A stretch of DNA of 64,000 nt. Origin: Streptomyces glaucescens. Lineage in GTDB: Bacteria; Actinomycetota; Actinomycetes; Streptomycetales; Streptomycetaceae. Below, in pieces: positions 40,304 through 49,846 of this stretch. The position numbers and the translations under genes are program-made. The notes beneath the pieces were generated by a model that made no database searches, was not told where the DNA came from, and saw only the letters and a program-made list of their open reading frames with translations. The stretch lies in NCBI RefSeq assembly GCF_000761215.1, contig NZ_CP009438.1, positions 2,189,501 through 2,253,500 on the forward strand. Reading direction: 5' to 3'. Every line of letters starts with the position of its first letter. Position 1 is the stretch's first letter.

Positions 40304-41566
40304 TCACGCCGCGGCGGGCCGCAGGCGTGCCGTCTCCTCCGGCTTGGGGGTCTCCGGTGTGCCGGCGGTCAGCGCGCTGCCCTCGCGCCACTTCTTCCAG
40401 GGCAGGTTCCAGTCGCCGAAGCCGTTGCCGAACGTCTCCATGGTGCCGCCGTAGGAGTTGACCACCTCGACGACGTCGCCCTCACGGACGTTCTCGAAGA
40501 ACCAGGCGGCGTTGCCGGTGCTCATGCCGGTGCAGCCGTGGCTGACGTTGGCGTAGCCCTGGGAGCCGACGGACCAGGGGGCGGCGTGCACGTACTCGCC
40601 GCTCCAGGTCACCCGGGTGGCGTAGTACACCGGCAGGTCGTACGACTCCGAGGAGCCGTCGGCGATGCCGATGCTGGTGCTGCGCATCCGTACGAAGTAC
40701 TCCTTGCCGAGCACCACCTTGACGCCGTTGCGGGTCTCGAAGCCGGGCTTGCCGGTGGTGACCGGCATGGAGTTGATCTCCTCGCCGTTCCTGTAGACGG
40801 TCATCCAGTGGGACGAGGCGTCCGTGACGGCGACGACCTTGTCGCCGATGGAGATCTTCAGCGGCTTCGCCGGGCCGCCCCACAGCCGGTCGCTGATCTT
40901 GATGCCCTCCAGGTTGCTGCGGACCTGGACGGTGGCGTGACGGGGCCAGTACTCCTTGGGGCGGTAGTGGAGCTTCTTGTCGTCCACCCAGTGCCAGCCG
41001 CCCTCCACGGCGGGTGAGGAGTGCACCTTGAGGGCGCGCTCGACGACGGCCCGCTGGGCACGGTCCCGGACCGGGTGGCTCAGCTCGGCGGTGAGGGGCT
41101 GGCCGACGCCGTACGTGCCCGCCTCGGGGCCGAAGGTGACGTCCAGCCGCTTCTGGGCGAGCGGCTTGCCGGTGTCGAGGACGAGCACCCGGCGGCCGGG
41201 CCTGCCGTCCTCGTCCTCGGTGCTCACCCGGACCGTGTAGCGGGCGTCGGCGGCGAGCGGGGAGGTGGAGTGCCAGCGGCCCCCGTCGGCGGAGAGTTCG
41301 CCCGCCAGGTGGCGGCCGGCCGCGTCGACGGCCGTGACGTCCGTGATGCGCCCCTCGTCGCCGTCGGCGGTGACCTCCAGGGGCTTGTCCGGGTCCGCCT
41401 TCTTCCCCTCGCCGGTGGGACCGCTGAAGGAGATCTGGTCCGTCGCGTCGTACGGCGCGGCCGACAGCGGGTTCCCGTCGCCGCCGCAGGAGGTGACGGC
41501 CGGGCCGAGGGCCATCACCAGCACAGTGCAGCCGATGACGGTACGGGTACGCGGTGTGTGGCTCAT
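40304..41566 (-). CDS. Lipoprotein L,D-transpeptidase
   Basis: A 420-residue cell-wall enzyme: lipobox VTSC with C27, two immunoglobulin-like domains (about 45-240), and a C-terminal YkuD domain. The catalytic motif has H326 (EYVHAAPW), H342 and C344 (NVSHGCTGMS). It forms 3-3 peptidoglycan cross-links on the outer face of the membrane, which are abundant in Streptomyces; the layout matches mycobacterial LdtMt2. The start ATG at 41566 precedes a normal signal sequence. It lies between ctaE and ctaF on the minus strand but is unrelated in function. Confidence 0.93.
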   Translation of the reverse strand: MSHTPRTRTVIGCTVLVMALGPAVTSCGGDGNPLSAAPYDATDQISFSGPTGEGKKADPDKPLEVTADGDEGRITDVTAVDAAGRHLAGELSADGGRWHSTSPLAADARYTVRVSTEDEDGRPGRRVLVLDTGKPLAQKRLDVTFGPEAGTYGVGQPLTAELSHPVRDRAQRAVVERALKVHSSPAVEGGWHWVDDKKLHYRPKEYWPRHATVQVRSNLEGIKISDRLWGGPAKPLKISIGDKVVAVTDASSHWMTVYRNGEEINSMPVTTGKPGFETRNGVKVVLGKEYFVRMRSTSIGIADGSSESYDLPVYYATRVTWSGEYVHAAPWSVGSQGYANVSHGCTGMSTGNAAWFFENVREGDVVEVVNSYGGTMETFGNGFGDWNLPWKKWREGSALTAGTPETPKPEETARLRPAAA

Positions 41567-41643
41567 GAGCTCACGCTAGGGAGCCCCGTCCGGGGCGGCG
41601 CGCTGGGTAGCCCGGCCGGGGGACGGACGTTGCTGCAAAGGCG

Positions 41644-41679
41644 TGAGCCCGGACGCTCCTGACGGAGTGTCCGGGCTCA
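41644..41679 (-). terminator. Terminator of the ctaCDF operon
   Basis: TGAGCCCGGACGCTCC (41644-41659) pairs over 16 bp (one G-U type mismatch) with 41664-41679 around TGAC, 18 bp beyond the ctaF stop. Confidence 0.85.
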
Positions 41680-41697
41680 CGGTGGGTCCGGCGCGTG

Positions 41698-42096
41698 CTA
41701 CTGGGTGCGGTTCTCACCGCGGTAGTACTCGAAGACCCAGCCGAAGATGCCGATCAGGACGATCGGGAACGCGAAGTACAGCAGCCACCAGCCGACCGCG
41801 ACGGCGAGGAAGGCGAAGGCGCCACCGATCGCCAGGGAGAGCGGCTGCCAGCTGTGCGGGCTGAAGAAGCCCAGCTCACCGGCGTCGTCCGCGACATCGG
41901 CGTCCAGGTCGTCCTGCGCACCGACGTCGACCCGCCGGGCGGTGAAGCCCAGGTAGAAGCCGATCATGATGCACAGGCCGAAGGCCAGGAAGAGGGCCGT
42001 GGTGCCGGCCGGCTCCTTCGACCACACGCCATAGACGACCGCCATGGCGAGGACGAAGACGCTCAGCCACATGAACATCTTGCCCTGGATCTTCAC
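41698..42096 (-). CDS. ctaF: Cytochrome c oxidase subunit IV (actinobacterial)
   Basis: A 132-residue small membrane subunit with four helices ([78 protein letters not shown]) and the conserved [10 protein letters not shown] between helices. It belongs to the actinobacterial subunit IV family of the aa3 oxidase. GTG at 42096 overlaps the ctaD stop (GTGA) and follows AAGGAGG, so it is co-translated with ctaD. Confidence 0.95.
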   Translation of the reverse strand: MKIQGKMFMWLSVFVLAMAVVYGVWSKEPAGTTALFLAFGLCIMIGFYLGFTARRVDVGAQDDLDADVADDAGELGFFSPHSWQPLSLAIGGAFAFLAVAVGWWLLYFAFPIVLIGIFGWVFEYYRGENRTQ

Positions 42097-43823
42097 TTGC
42101 CGGCCTCCTTGCTGCCCACGAGCGCGTCACGCTGGCCGTCGTTCTGGAGCTGCTCCAGGGCGGCGATCTCGGGGTGGTGCAGGTCGAACGCCGGGGATTC
42201 GCTGCGGATCCGCGGCAGGGTGAGGAAGTTGTGCCGCGGCGGCGGGCAGGAGGTCGCCCACTCCAGGGAGCGGCCGTAGCCCCACGGGTCGTCGACGCCG
42301 ACCGGCTTGCCGTACTTGGCCGTCTTCCAGACGTTGTAGAAGAACGGCAGGATCGACAGGCCGAGCACGAACGAGCTGATCGTGGAGATCGTGTTCAGGG
42401 CGGTGAAGCCGTCGGCCGCCAGGTAGTCGGCGTACCGGCGCGGCATGCCCTCGGCGCCCAGCCAGTGCTGGACCAGGAAGGTGCCGTGGAAGCCGACGAA
42501 CAGCGTCCAGAAGGTGATCTTGCCCAGCCGCTCGTCGAGCATCTTGCCGGTGAACTTCGGCCACCAGAAGTGGAAGCCGGAGAACATCGCGAAGACGACC
42601 GTGCCGAAGACGACGTAGTGGAAGTGGGCCACCACGAAGTACGAGTCGGAGATGTGGAAGTCCATGGGCGGCGAGGCCAGGATGACACCGGTCAGACCAC
42701 CGAAGGTGAAGGTGATCAGGAAGCCGGTCGCCCAGAGCATCGGTGTCTCGAAGGACAGCGAGCCCTTCCACATCGTGCCGATCCAGTTGAAGAACTTCAC
42801 ACCGGTCGGTACGGCGATCAGGAACGTCATGAAGGAGAAGAACGGCAGCAGCACACCGCCGGTGACGTACATGTGGTGGGCCCACACGGTCACGGACAGA
42901 CCGGCGATCGCGATGGTCGCCGCGACCAGACCCCAGTAGCCGAACATCGGCTTGCGGGAGAAGACCGGGATGACCTCACTGATGATGCCGAAGAACGGCA
43001 GGGCGATGATGTACACCTCTGGGTGCCCGAAGAACCAGAAGAGGTGCTGCCAGAGCAAGGCGCCGCCGTTGGCCGCGTCGAAGACGTGCGCCCCGAACTT
43101 GCGGTCCGCCTCCAGGGCGAACAGCGCGGCCGCCAGGACCGGGAAGGCCAGCAGGACCAGGACACCGGTCAGCAGGACGTTCCAGGTGAAGATCGGCATG
43201 CGGAACATCGTCATGCCGGGTGCGCGCATGCAGATGATCGTGGTGATGAAGTTGACCGCGCCGAGGATGGTGCCGAAGCCGGAGAAGGCCAGGCCCATGA
43301 TCCACATGTCGGAGCCGAGGCCCGGCGAGCGGACCGCGTCGGACAGCGGGGTGTAGGCGAACCAGCCGAAGCTGGCGGCGCCGTTCGGGGTGAGGAAGCC
43401 GCCCACAGCGATCAGCGAGCCGAACAGGTAGAGCCAGTAGGCGAACATGTTCAGCCGCGGGAACGCGACGTCGGGGGCGCCGATCTGCAGCGGCATGATC
43501 CAGTTCGCGAAGCCCGCGAACAGCGGCGTCGCGAACATCAGCAGCATGATCGTGCCGTGCATCGTGAACGCCTGGTTGAACTGCTCGTTCGACATCATCT
43601 GCAGGCCCGGACGGGCCAGCTCTGCGCGCATGAAGAGCGCCAGGACGCCGCCGATGCAGAAGAACGCGAACGACGTCGTCAGGTACAGGGTGCCGATCGT
43701 CTTGTGGTCGGTGGTCGTCAGCCACTTCACCACGACGTTGCCGGGCTGCTTGCGCCGGACCGGCAGCTCGTTCTCGTAGGTGCCGGCCTCGGGGGCACCT
43801 GCGGGTTCGTTGACGATACTCAC
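42093..43823 (-). CDS. ctaD: Cytochrome c oxidase subunit I
   Basis: A 576-residue catalytic subunit of the aa3-type heme-copper oxidase. The heme a and a3-CuB ligands are seen in [25 protein letters not shown] (with the His-Tyr cross-link segment), WAHHMYVTG and HFHYVVFG; the K- and D-pathway landmarks are present. It reduces O2 to water and pumps protons. GTG at 43823 overlaps ctaC stop. The length fits the actinobacterial form. Confidence 0.97.
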   Translation of the reverse strand: MSIVNEPAGAPEAGTYENELPVRRKQPGNVVVKWLTTTDHKTIGTLYLTTSFAFFCIGGVLALFMRAELARPGLQMMSNEQFNQAFTMHGTIMLLMFATPLFAGFANWIMPLQIGAPDVAFPRLNMFAYWLYLFGSLIAVGGFLTPNGAASFGWFAYTPLSDAVRSPGLGSDMWIMGLAFSGFGTILGAVNFITTIICMRAPGMTMFRMPIFTWNVLLTGVLVLLAFPVLAAALFALEADRKFGAHVFDAANGGALLWQHLFWFFGHPEVYIIALPFFGIISEVIPVFSRKPMFGYWGLVAATIAIAGLSVTVWAHHMYVTGGVLLPFFSFMTFLIAVPTGVKFFNWIGTMWKGSLSFETPMLWATGFLITFTFGGLTGVILASPPMDFHISDSYFVVAHFHYVVFGTVVFAMFSGFHFWWPKFTGKMLDERLGKITFWTLFVGFHGTFLVQHWLGAEGMPRRYADYLAADGFTALNTISTISSFVLGLSILPFFYNVWKTAKYGKPVGVDDPWGYGRSLEWATSCPPPRHNFLTLPRIRSESPAFDLHHPEIAALEQLQNDGQRDALVGSKEAGK

Positions 43824-44779
43824 AGGATGTTCGCCTCCCGGTTCTTCTCGTGCTCGGTCTGCTCGATGCCGGCGGGGACGTAACCGGTCTGGCCCTTCTC
43901 GGCCAGTTCCTTCAGGTGCTGCTCGTAACGCTCGGGCGAGACGACCTTCACGTTGAACAGCATCCGGGAGTGGTCGACGCCGCACAGCTCGGCGCACTTG
44001 CCCAGGAAGGTTCCCTGCCGGTTCGGGGTCACCTGGAAGGCGTTGGGGTGGCCCGGGATGACGTCCTGCTTCATCAGGAACGGCACCACCCAGAAGGAGT
44101 GGATGACGTCCCGCGAGGTGAGGACGAAGCGGACCGTCTTGCCCTCCGGCAGCCACAGGGTGGGGCCGGGGTTGCCGGTCTGCGGGTTGCGCTCACCCGG
44201 GGTGCCGCAGGTGTAGACGCCGCCCGCGTTGTCCGGGAAGTCCTTCTTGTAGCGTTCCGGGACCGAGTCGAGCTCCCGGGCGGTCTTGGCGTCGCCCGTG
44301 GAACCGTCGACGTTCTCGATGTAGTTGAAGCACCAGCTCCACTGGAAGCCGACCACGTTGACCGTGACATCCGGCTTCTTGTCCATGCTGAGCAGCTTGG
44401 ACTCGTCGCGGGCCGTGAAGTAGAAGAGGACCGAGACGATGATGATGGGGACGACCGTGTACAGCGCCTCGATGGGCACGTTGTACCGGGTCTGCGGAGG
44501 GATCTCCACCTTGGTGCGGCTGCGCCGGTGGAAGATGGCACTCCAGAGGATCAAGCCCCACACCAGCACGCCGACGGCGAGCGCGGCAGCCCAGGAGCCC
44601 TGCCAGAGGGAGAGGACGATCGGCGCCTCTTCCGTGGTGGGGGTGGGCATACCAAGGCGGGGGAAGTCCTCCCATGTGCAACCGGTGGCGGTCGCCAGGA
44701 CCAGGCCCGCGGTCAGTGCCTGCAGCAGCTTCCGCCGCATCGGGCGCCGCGGCGAGCGGTCGGAGCCGTTGGGACTCAC
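43820..44779 (-). CDS. ctaC: Cytochrome c oxidase subunit II
   Basis: A 319-residue subunit II. N-terminal lipobox TATGC with C34, two membrane helices (about 55-80 and 105-125) and a C-terminal cupredoxin domain with the CuA ligands H (RDVIHSFWV), C-x3-C-x3-H-x2-M ([12 protein letters not shown]). It receives electrons from QcrC. An extra loop with a C ([16 protein letters not shown]) is typical of actinobacteria. The GTG at 44779 follows GGGAAGG. A TAGGGT -10 box about 110 bp upstream lies in an inverted repeat. Confidence 0.96.
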   Translation of the reverse strand: MSPNGSDRSPRRPMRRKLLQALTAGLVLATATGCTWEDFPRLGMPTPTTEEAPIVLSLWQGSWAAALAVGVLVWGLILWSAIFHRRSRTKVEIPPQTRYNVPIEALYTVVPIIIVSVLFYFTARDESKLLSMDKKPDVTVNVVGFQWSWCFNYIENVDGSTGDAKTARELDSVPERYKKDFPDNAGGVYTCGTPGERNPQTGNPGPTLWLPEGKTVRFVLTSRDVIHSFWVVPFLMKQDVIPGHPNAFQVTPNRQGTFLGKCAELCGVDHSRMLFNVKVVSPERYEQHLKELAEKGQTGYVPAGIEQTEHEKNREANIL

Positions 44780-44864
44780 GTAGCGCCTTCCCGAGAGTCT
44801 CGCCCGCGCGGATCGGCTGCGGCCTGGCCTTCTCGCTGGTCGGTCGCCGCCCTGCGTCGGGCAG

Positions 44865-44895
44865 GGGTTTGGATGTTTATGCGGACCAAACCCTA
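44865..44895 (-). promoter_or_regulatory. Inverted repeat over the ctaC promoter
   Basis: GGGTTTGG (44865-44872) and CCAAACCC (44886-44893) are perfect inverted repeats with a 13-bp spacer. The -10 box TAGGGT of ctaC (minus strand, 44895-44890) lies in the right arm. An 8-8 palindrome over a -10 box is a candidate repressor site for the aa3 oxidase operon. The rest of the 287-bp gap 44780-45066 holds a GC-rich leader of about 105 nt and the next gene's promoter. Confidence 0.4.
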
Positions 44896-45066
44896 GCCCA
44901 CCCTCTCCGGGGGTTCGCGGGGAGGGGTGCCTAGTCACTCCGCGGGTTCGCTGGATTGGCGGCGGCGGGCCCGTCGTGGCTGGTCGCGCCGCGCGCGGGA
45001 GCCGCCGCGGACGCATCCCCGCGCCCCTTGGCGCACGTTGTCCGCGGCGCGGTCTAGCGTTGCCGT

Positions 45067-46443
45067 ATGGCCTACTTCGACGCCGCTTCCGCGGCCCCCC
45101 TCCACCCCGTCGCCCGTCAGGCCCTGCTGGCCTCCCTGGACGAGGGGTGGGCGGACCCCGCGCGGCTGTACCGGGAAGGGCGCAAGGCCAGGCTGCTGCT
45201 GGACGCGGCACGGGAAGCCGTCGCCGAGGCGGTCGGATGCCGGGCGGACGAGGTGGTGTTCACGTCCTCCGGGACCCGCGCGGTGCACTCCGGCGTCTCG
45301 GGCGTGTTGGCGGGCCGGCGACGGGTCGGGCGCCACCTGATCGTGTCATCCGTCGAACACTCCTCGGTGCTCCACTCGGCCGAGGCCCACGAGGCAGCCG
45401 GCGGCACGGTCACCCGCGTCCCGGTGGACCGCTCGGGCGCCGTGGACCCGTCGGTGTACGCCGCCGCGCTGCGCGAGGACACCGCGCTGGCGTGTCTTCA
45501 GTCCGCCAACCACGAGGTGGGCACCGTGCAGCCGGTGGCCGAGGTCGCCGAGGCGTGCCGGGCGGCCGGGGTGCCGCTGCTGGTGGACGCGGCCCAGTCG
45601 CTGGGCTGGGGCCCGGTGGCCGGCGACTGGTCGCTGCTGGCCGCCAGCGCCCACAAGTGGGGAGGGCCGTCCGGGGTCGGACTGCTCGTCGTCCGCAAGG
45701 GGGTGCGGTTCGCGCCGCAAGGACCGGCCGACGAGCGGGAGTCGGGCCGGGCCCCGGGCTTCGAGAACATCCCCGCGATCGTGGCCGCCGCGGCCTCCCT
45801 GCGGGCCGTACGGGCGGAGGCGGACGCCGAGGCGGTACGGCTGCGCGGGCTCACCGACCGGATCCGGGCCCGGGTGCCCGAACTGGTGCCGGACGTGGAG
45901 GTGGTGGGCGAGCCGGAGCGGCGGCTGCCCGGGATCGTCACCTTCTCCTGCCTCTACGTCGACGGGGAGGCGTTGCTGCACGAGCTGGACCGGGAGGGGT
46001 TCTCGGTCTCGTCCGGATCGTCCTGCACCAGCAGCACGCTGACCCCCAGCCATGTGCTGCGCGCGATGGGGGTGCTGAGCGAGGGCAACGTCCGGGTGTC
46101 GCTGCCGCCGGGGACCGTCTCCGAGGAGGTCGACGCGTTCCTCGAGGTGCTGCCCCGGGTGGTGGCGGGGGTGCGGGAGAAGCTGGGCGCGCCGTCCGCC
46201 GCGGTCGTACGGCAGGACGACGCGCTGGTCCTGGACGCCCTCGGCAAGCTGTGCCCGCTGCCGGTGATCGAGCTGGCGAAGGTGATCGGCGAGGTGCCGG
46301 TGGGCGGCACCGTCCGCGTCCTCGCCGACGACGCGGCGGCCCGCCAGGACATCCCGGCGTGGTGCGAGATGCGGGGGCAGGAGTACCTGGGCGAGGAACC
46401 GGCGGAGCAGGGCACGGCCTACGTCGTACGCCGGACCGGCTGA
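45067..46443 (+). CDS. Cysteine desulfurase fused to a TusA-like sulfur carrier
   Basis: A 458-residue two-domain protein. Residues 1-375 are an IscS/NifS-type desulfurase: H98, PLP-lysine K197 (SAHKWGGPSG) and the persulfide cysteine C320 (VSSGSSCTSS). Residues 385-458 are a TusA/SirA-like domain with its signature CPLPVIELAKVI (C396), the carrier cysteine. The fusion would let the persulfide pass from C320 to C396 within one chain, for tRNA thiolation or another sulfur pathway. The ATG at 45067 has TAGCGT (45055-45060) 6 nt upstream and no ribosome site, so it is probably leaderless. Neighbours are cta and adoK. Confidence 0.93.
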   Translation: MAYFDAASAAPLHPVARQALLASLDEGWADPARLYREGRKARLLLDAAREAVAEAVGCRADEVVFTSSGTRAVHSGVSGVLAGRRRVGRHLIVSSVEHSSVLHSAEAHEAAGGTVTRVPVDRSGAVDPSVYAAALREDTALACLQSANHEVGTVQPVAEVAEACRAAGVPLLVDAAQSLGWGPVAGDWSLLAASAHKWGGPSGVGLLVVRKGVRFAPQGPADERESGRAPGFENIPAIVAAAASLRAVRAEADAEAVRLRGLTDRIRARVPELVPDVEVVGEPERRLPGIVTFSCLYVDGEALLHELDREGFSVSSGSSCTSSTLTPSHVLRAMGVLSEGNVRVSLPPGTVSEEVDAFLEVLPRVVAGVREKLGAPSAAVVRQDDALVLDALGKLCPLPVIELAKVIGEVPVGGTVRVLADDAAARQDIPAWCEMRGQEYLGEEPAEQGTAYVVRRTG

Positions 46444-46526
46444 CCCGCCCCCGGGCGGAGCGGGACCGGGCCGGCGCGGCAGCCGCCGCGAGCGCGGCCG
46501 GGCGCCGCGCGTCCGCGGCCGGCGAG

Positions 46527-46553
46527 GCGCCCGCCCGGCGGACGGGCGGGCGC
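46527..46553 (-). terminator. Terminator after adoK
   Basis: GCGCCCGCCCG (46527-46537) and CGGGCGGGCGC (46543-46553) form an 11-bp perfect stem around GCGGA, 7 bp past the adoK stop. It may also serve the convergent desulfurase gene. Confidence 0.8.
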
Positions 46554-46559
46554 GCGCGC

Positions 46560-47534
46560 TCAGCCCAGGTGCGCCTGGACCTCCGCCGCGGCGTCGTGCC
46601 CGTACGCCTTGGTGAACCGGTCCATGAAGTGCGCCCGCCGCAGCTGGTACTCCTGCGTGCCGACCGTCTCGATGACCAGCGTCGCGAGCATGCAGCCCAC
46701 CTGTGCCGCCCGCTCCGGGGAGACCCCCCAGGCCAGACCCGACAGGAACCCGGCGCGGAAGGCGTCGCCGACGCCGGTGGGGTCGGCCTTGCGTTCCTCC
46801 TCCGGGCAGGCGACCTCGATCGGGTCCTCGCCGACCCGCTCGATGCGCACGCCGCGCGAGCCGAGCGTGGTGACGCGGGTGCCGACCTTGGCCAGGATCT
46901 CGGCGTCCGTCCAGCCGGTCTTGGACTCGATGAGGCCCTTCTCGTACTCGTTGGAGAAGAGGTAGGTGGCCCCGTCCAGCAGGATGCGGATCTCCTCGCC
47001 GTCCATCCGGGCGATCTGCTGGGAGAAGTCCGCGGCGAACGGGATGTCCCGGGAGCGGCACTCCTCCGTGTGGCGGAGCATCGCCTCCGGGTCGTCGGCG
47101 CCGATCAGGACCAGGTCGAGGCCGCCGACCCGGTCCGCGACGGTCTTCAGCTCGATCAGGCGGGCCTCGCTCATCGCGCCGGTGTAGAAGGAGCCGATCT
47201 GGTTGTGGTCGGCGTCGGTGGTGCAGACGAAGCGGGCGGTGTGCAGCGTCTCGGAGATGCGCACCGAGCCCGTGTCGACGCCGTGCCGGTCCAGCCAGGC
47301 GCGGTACTCGTCGAAGTCGAAGCCGGCCGCGCCGACCAGGATCGGCCGGGTGCCGAGCTGGCCCATGCCGAAGGCGATGTTCGCAGCGACGCCGCCCCGG
47401 CGGACGTCGAGGTTGTCGACCAGGAAGGAGAGCGAGACCGTGTGCAGCTGGTCCGCGACGAGCTGGTCGGCGAAGCGCCCGGGGAAGGTCATCAGGTGGT
47501 CGGTTGCGATGGAGCCGGTGACTGCGATGCGCAC
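46560..47534 (-). CDS. adoK: Adenosine kinase (PfkB family)
   Basis: A 324-residue PfkB/ribokinase-family protein that lines up closely with the mycobacterial adenosine kinase Rv2202c: ITGSIATDHLM-like start, LVDNLDVRRGGVAANIAFGMG, SETLHTARFVCTTDADHNQ, GADDPEAMLRHTEECR, and the catalytic anion-hole motif DPTGVGDAF with D257. It phosphorylates adenosine to AMP in purine salvage, and could also use ribonucleoside analogues. The start is GTG at 47534 with AGGAG 10 nt upstream; a TAGCGT box lies at 47573-47578. A sugar kinase role is the alternative but the match is much weaker. Confidence 0.9.
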   Translation of the reverse strand: MRIAVTGSIATDHLMTFPGRFADQLVADQLHTVSLSFLVDNLDVRRGGVAANIAFGMGQLGTRPILVGAAGFDFDEYRAWLDRHGVDTGSVRISETLHTARFVCTTDADHNQIGSFYTGAMSEARLIELKTVADRVGGLDLVLIGADDPEAMLRHTEECRSRDIPFAADFSQQIARMDGEEIRILLDGATYLFSNEYEKGLIESKTGWTDAEILAKVGTRVTTLGSRGVRIERVGEDPIEVACPEEERKADPTGVGDAFRAGFLSGLAWGVSPERAAQVGCMLATLVIETVGTQEYQLRRAHFMDRFTKAYGHDAAAEVQAHLG

Positions 47535-47665
47535 GGCGTGAACGCTCCTGGGTGGAGGGGTAATGACAATCCACGCTACCCGTTGCGCGGCCCCGCCCTG
47601 AAGCGGAGGAAACTACCCGATAGTAGAGCTTTCTTCGCGAGCCGGCCCGTGCCTACGGTGCCGCC

Positions 47666-47878
47666 ATGACGAACCTCGGAGCAGTAGCGGCCCCCGCACC
47701 CACCGATCCGGAAGGCGGCCTGGCGTCGCTGCGCGGCGACTGCGCCCGGATGGCCCCGCACTGGACGGCGCCGGACCGGATCGCGGCCCGGCCCGTGTCC
47801 CCCTCCCGGATCCACGGCGTGACCGTGCCGCCGGGCTCGGCGCGGGTGCTGGACGCGATGTCCGACTACGGCGACTGA
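47666..47878 (+). CDS. Small protein of unknown function
   Basis: A 70-residue soluble protein with no recognised domain. Codon third positions are strongly G/C, so it is real. A motif GDCARMAPHWTAPDRIAARPVSPSRIHGVTVPPGSARVLDAMSDYGD occupies most of it, suggesting a compact conserved unit. The ATG at 47666 has TACGGT (47654-47659) 6 nt upstream and no ribosome site, so it should be leaderless. Divergent from adoK; an unusually AT-rich ACTACCCGATAGTAG stretch (47612-47626) lies between. Confidence 0.7.
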   Translation: MTNLGAVAAPAPTDPEGGLASLRGDCARMAPHWTAPDRIAARPVSPSRIHGVTVPPGSARVLDAMSDYGD

Positions 47879-48013
47879 GCCCGACGCCGCGACCGCGCCA
47901 CCGGCGGGGCCGGAGGGGGAACCTCCGGCGGGGTCGGAGGGGGAACCGCGCGCCGCTCCTGCGCGTCCCATCGCTGTCCCCCGTAACAGCCGTGCGGCCG
48001 AAGGAGCGATGCG

Positions 48014-49762
48014 GTGAACACCGAGCGACCCGAGAACGACGACGAGGTCGTGGGAGAGTCCGGCGCCGCCGAAGGTGCGGCGGCGGACGCGAGCGCCTCC
48101 CGGGAGACCGCGCCGGACAACGGGAAGGCCGCGCCGGAAGCCGAGGGCGCGGCGGGAGCGGAAACGGCGCCCGGAACCGAGGGCACGCCGCAAGCCGAAG
48201 CAGCGCCCGAAGCCGAGGGCGCGGCGGGAGCGGGAGCAGCGCCGGAGGCCGAGGGTGCGCGGGAGGCGGGGTCCGTGGCCGGGTCGCGGGAGGGGCCCGC
48301 GGCCGAGCGCGCCCGGGCGGAGCCGCCGTCCGGGCGCCGCTCCCCCGCCCTCGTCGCCGCCGTGGCCGCCGCCGTGCTGCTGGCCGGGGGCGGTGGGGCG
48401 TACCTCGCCGCGTCGGCGGGCGGCGGAACCGGCGCCGGGACCGGGTCCGGGGCGCCCGGCGGGAACGGCACTCCCCCGCCGCTGGCCCTCGACGGCTACG
48501 CCGAGGGTGCCGGGAACGGCATCGCGCCCGGTGAGCCCGACCCGAACGGCGTCACCTACCGGGCGTCCGGAGCACTGCCCGAGGGTCCCGGCTCGGCGCC
48601 CGTGTACTGGGCGAAGGGCGAGGTCACCGAGGCGGAGGTGACGCGGCTGGCCGCGGCGCTCGGAGTGGACGGGACGCCGGTGGCCGAGGGGCAGGCCTGG
48701 AAGGCCGGGTCCGGCAAGGACGGCCAGGGGCCGAGTCTCCAGGTGAACCGGCGGGCGCCCGGGACCTGGACGTTCCACCGGTACGCCCCCGGCACCGACG
48801 ACTGCGAGAGCGTGACCGTCTGCGCCAAGGCGCCCGCTTCCCCGTCCGTGGACCCGGTCGGCGAGGCCGCGGCGCGCAAGGCGGCGGCGCCGGTGCTGAA
48901 GGCGCTCGGGCAGGACTCCGCGCGGGTGGACGCCTCCCGGGTGAACGGGGCGGACCGGGTGGTCACCGCGGACCCGGTGGTCGGCGGACTGCCGACGTAC
49001 GGCTGGCCGACCGGGCTGACGGTCGGCGCCCAGGGCGAGGTCGTCACCGGCAGCGGCCAGCTGAAGGCGCCGGTGAAGGGGGCCACGTATCCGGTGCTGG
49101 ACGCCCGCCGGACGCTGGACCGGCTGAACGCGGCGCAGGAGCCCGGCCGTCGCGCCGGCATCGGCGGCTGCGCCAGTCCCGTACCGCTGGGGGACGACCG
49201 GGCGCAGGCGCCGTGCGGGACCTCGGCGGCCGGGGAGGGCCGGCGGGAGGCGGTCGTCGTGGAGCGGGCGGTCTTCGGGCTGGCCTCGCACTTCGTGGAC
49301 GCGCGGCAGACGCTGGTGCCGTCCTGGCTGTTCGAGGTGCGGGCACCGGGCGCGGCCGAGGGCTTCACCGTGACGTACCCGGCGGTCGACCCGCGCTATC
49401 TGGCCTCGCCCGCGCCGTCCGGGGCGACGGGCGGCGACCCGAGCCCGCGGCCGACGGGGCCGGAGGAGCCCGCGCAGGAGCGGAAGGTGGCGGTGGAGGG
49501 CTACACGGCCGAGGGCGATGAGCTGACCGTCGCCTTCACCGGCGGGGTCTGCGCGGACTACACGGCGACGGCGACGGAGAGCGCGGACCGGGTGACGGTG
49601 ACGGTGACCGAGAAGCCGTGGCCGGACAAGGTCTGCATCATGATCGCCAAGGTGCACCACCGCACGGTGCGACTGGACGAGCCACTCGGTGACCGCAAGG
49701 TGGTCGGGCCGGACGGCGAGGCGGTCCCGCTGGAGAAGCCCGGGGCACGACTGCCCCGCTAG
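48014..49762 (+). CDS. Single-pass membrane protein of unknown function
   Basis: A 582-residue protein. Residues 1-105 are a disordered cytoplasmic region of repeated Ala/Glu/Gly/Pro units (PEAEGAAGAE, GTEGTPQAEA, PEAEGAAGAG). A single transmembrane helix follows at about 110-132 (SPALVAAVAAAVLLAGGGGAYLAA), then an extracellular domain of about 440 residues with beta-rich segments (APVYWAKGEVTEAEVTRLAAALGV, EVRAPGAAEGFTVTYPAVDPRYL). No enzyme motif is seen. GTG at 48014 lies 7 nt after AAGGAG. It could be an anti-sigma-factor-like or envelope sensor protein, but no sigma gene is adjacent. Confidence 0.8.
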   Translation: MNTERPENDDEVVGESGAAEGAAADASASRETAPDNGKAAPEAEGAAGAETAPGTEGTPQAEAAPEAEGAAGAGAAPEAEGAREAGSVAGSREGPAAERARAEPPSGRRSPALVAAVAAAVLLAGGGGAYLAASAGGGTGAGTGSGAPGGNGTPPPLALDGYAEGAGNGIAPGEPDPNGVTYRASGALPEGPGSAPVYWAKGEVTEAEVTRLAAALGVDGTPVAEGQAWKAGSGKDGQGPSLQVNRRAPGTWTFHRYAPGTDDCESVTVCAKAPASPSVDPVGEAAARKAAAPVLKALGQDSARVDASRVNGADRVVTADPVVGGLPTYGWPTGLTVGAQGEVVTGSGQLKAPVKGATYPVLDARRTLDRLNAAQEPGRRAGIGGCASPVPLGDDRAQAPCGTSAAGEGRREAVVVERAVFGLASHFVDARQTLVPSWLFEVRAPGAAEGFTVTYPAVDPRYLASPAPSGATGGDPSPRPTGPEEPAQERKVAVEGYTAEGDELTVAFTGGVCADYTATATESADRVTVTVTEKPWPDKVCIMIAKVHHRTVRLDEPLGDRKVVGPDGEAVPLEKPGARLPR

Positions 49763-49783
49763 CGGGTCGCTGCGCACACGCGA

Positions 49784-49815
49784 AGGCGGTGGCCCCCGGC
49801 CGGGGGCCACCGCCT
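49784..49815. terminator. Bidirectional terminator palindrome
   Basis: A perfect 32-bp palindrome (AGGCGGTGGCCCCCGG and its complement, no unpaired loop in DNA) lies between two convergent genes, ending 31 bp from the erpA stop. It can terminate transcription in both directions. Confidence 0.88.
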
Positions 49816-49846
49816 CACGTCACTGCCTCACCCGGCTGGTGCGGGC

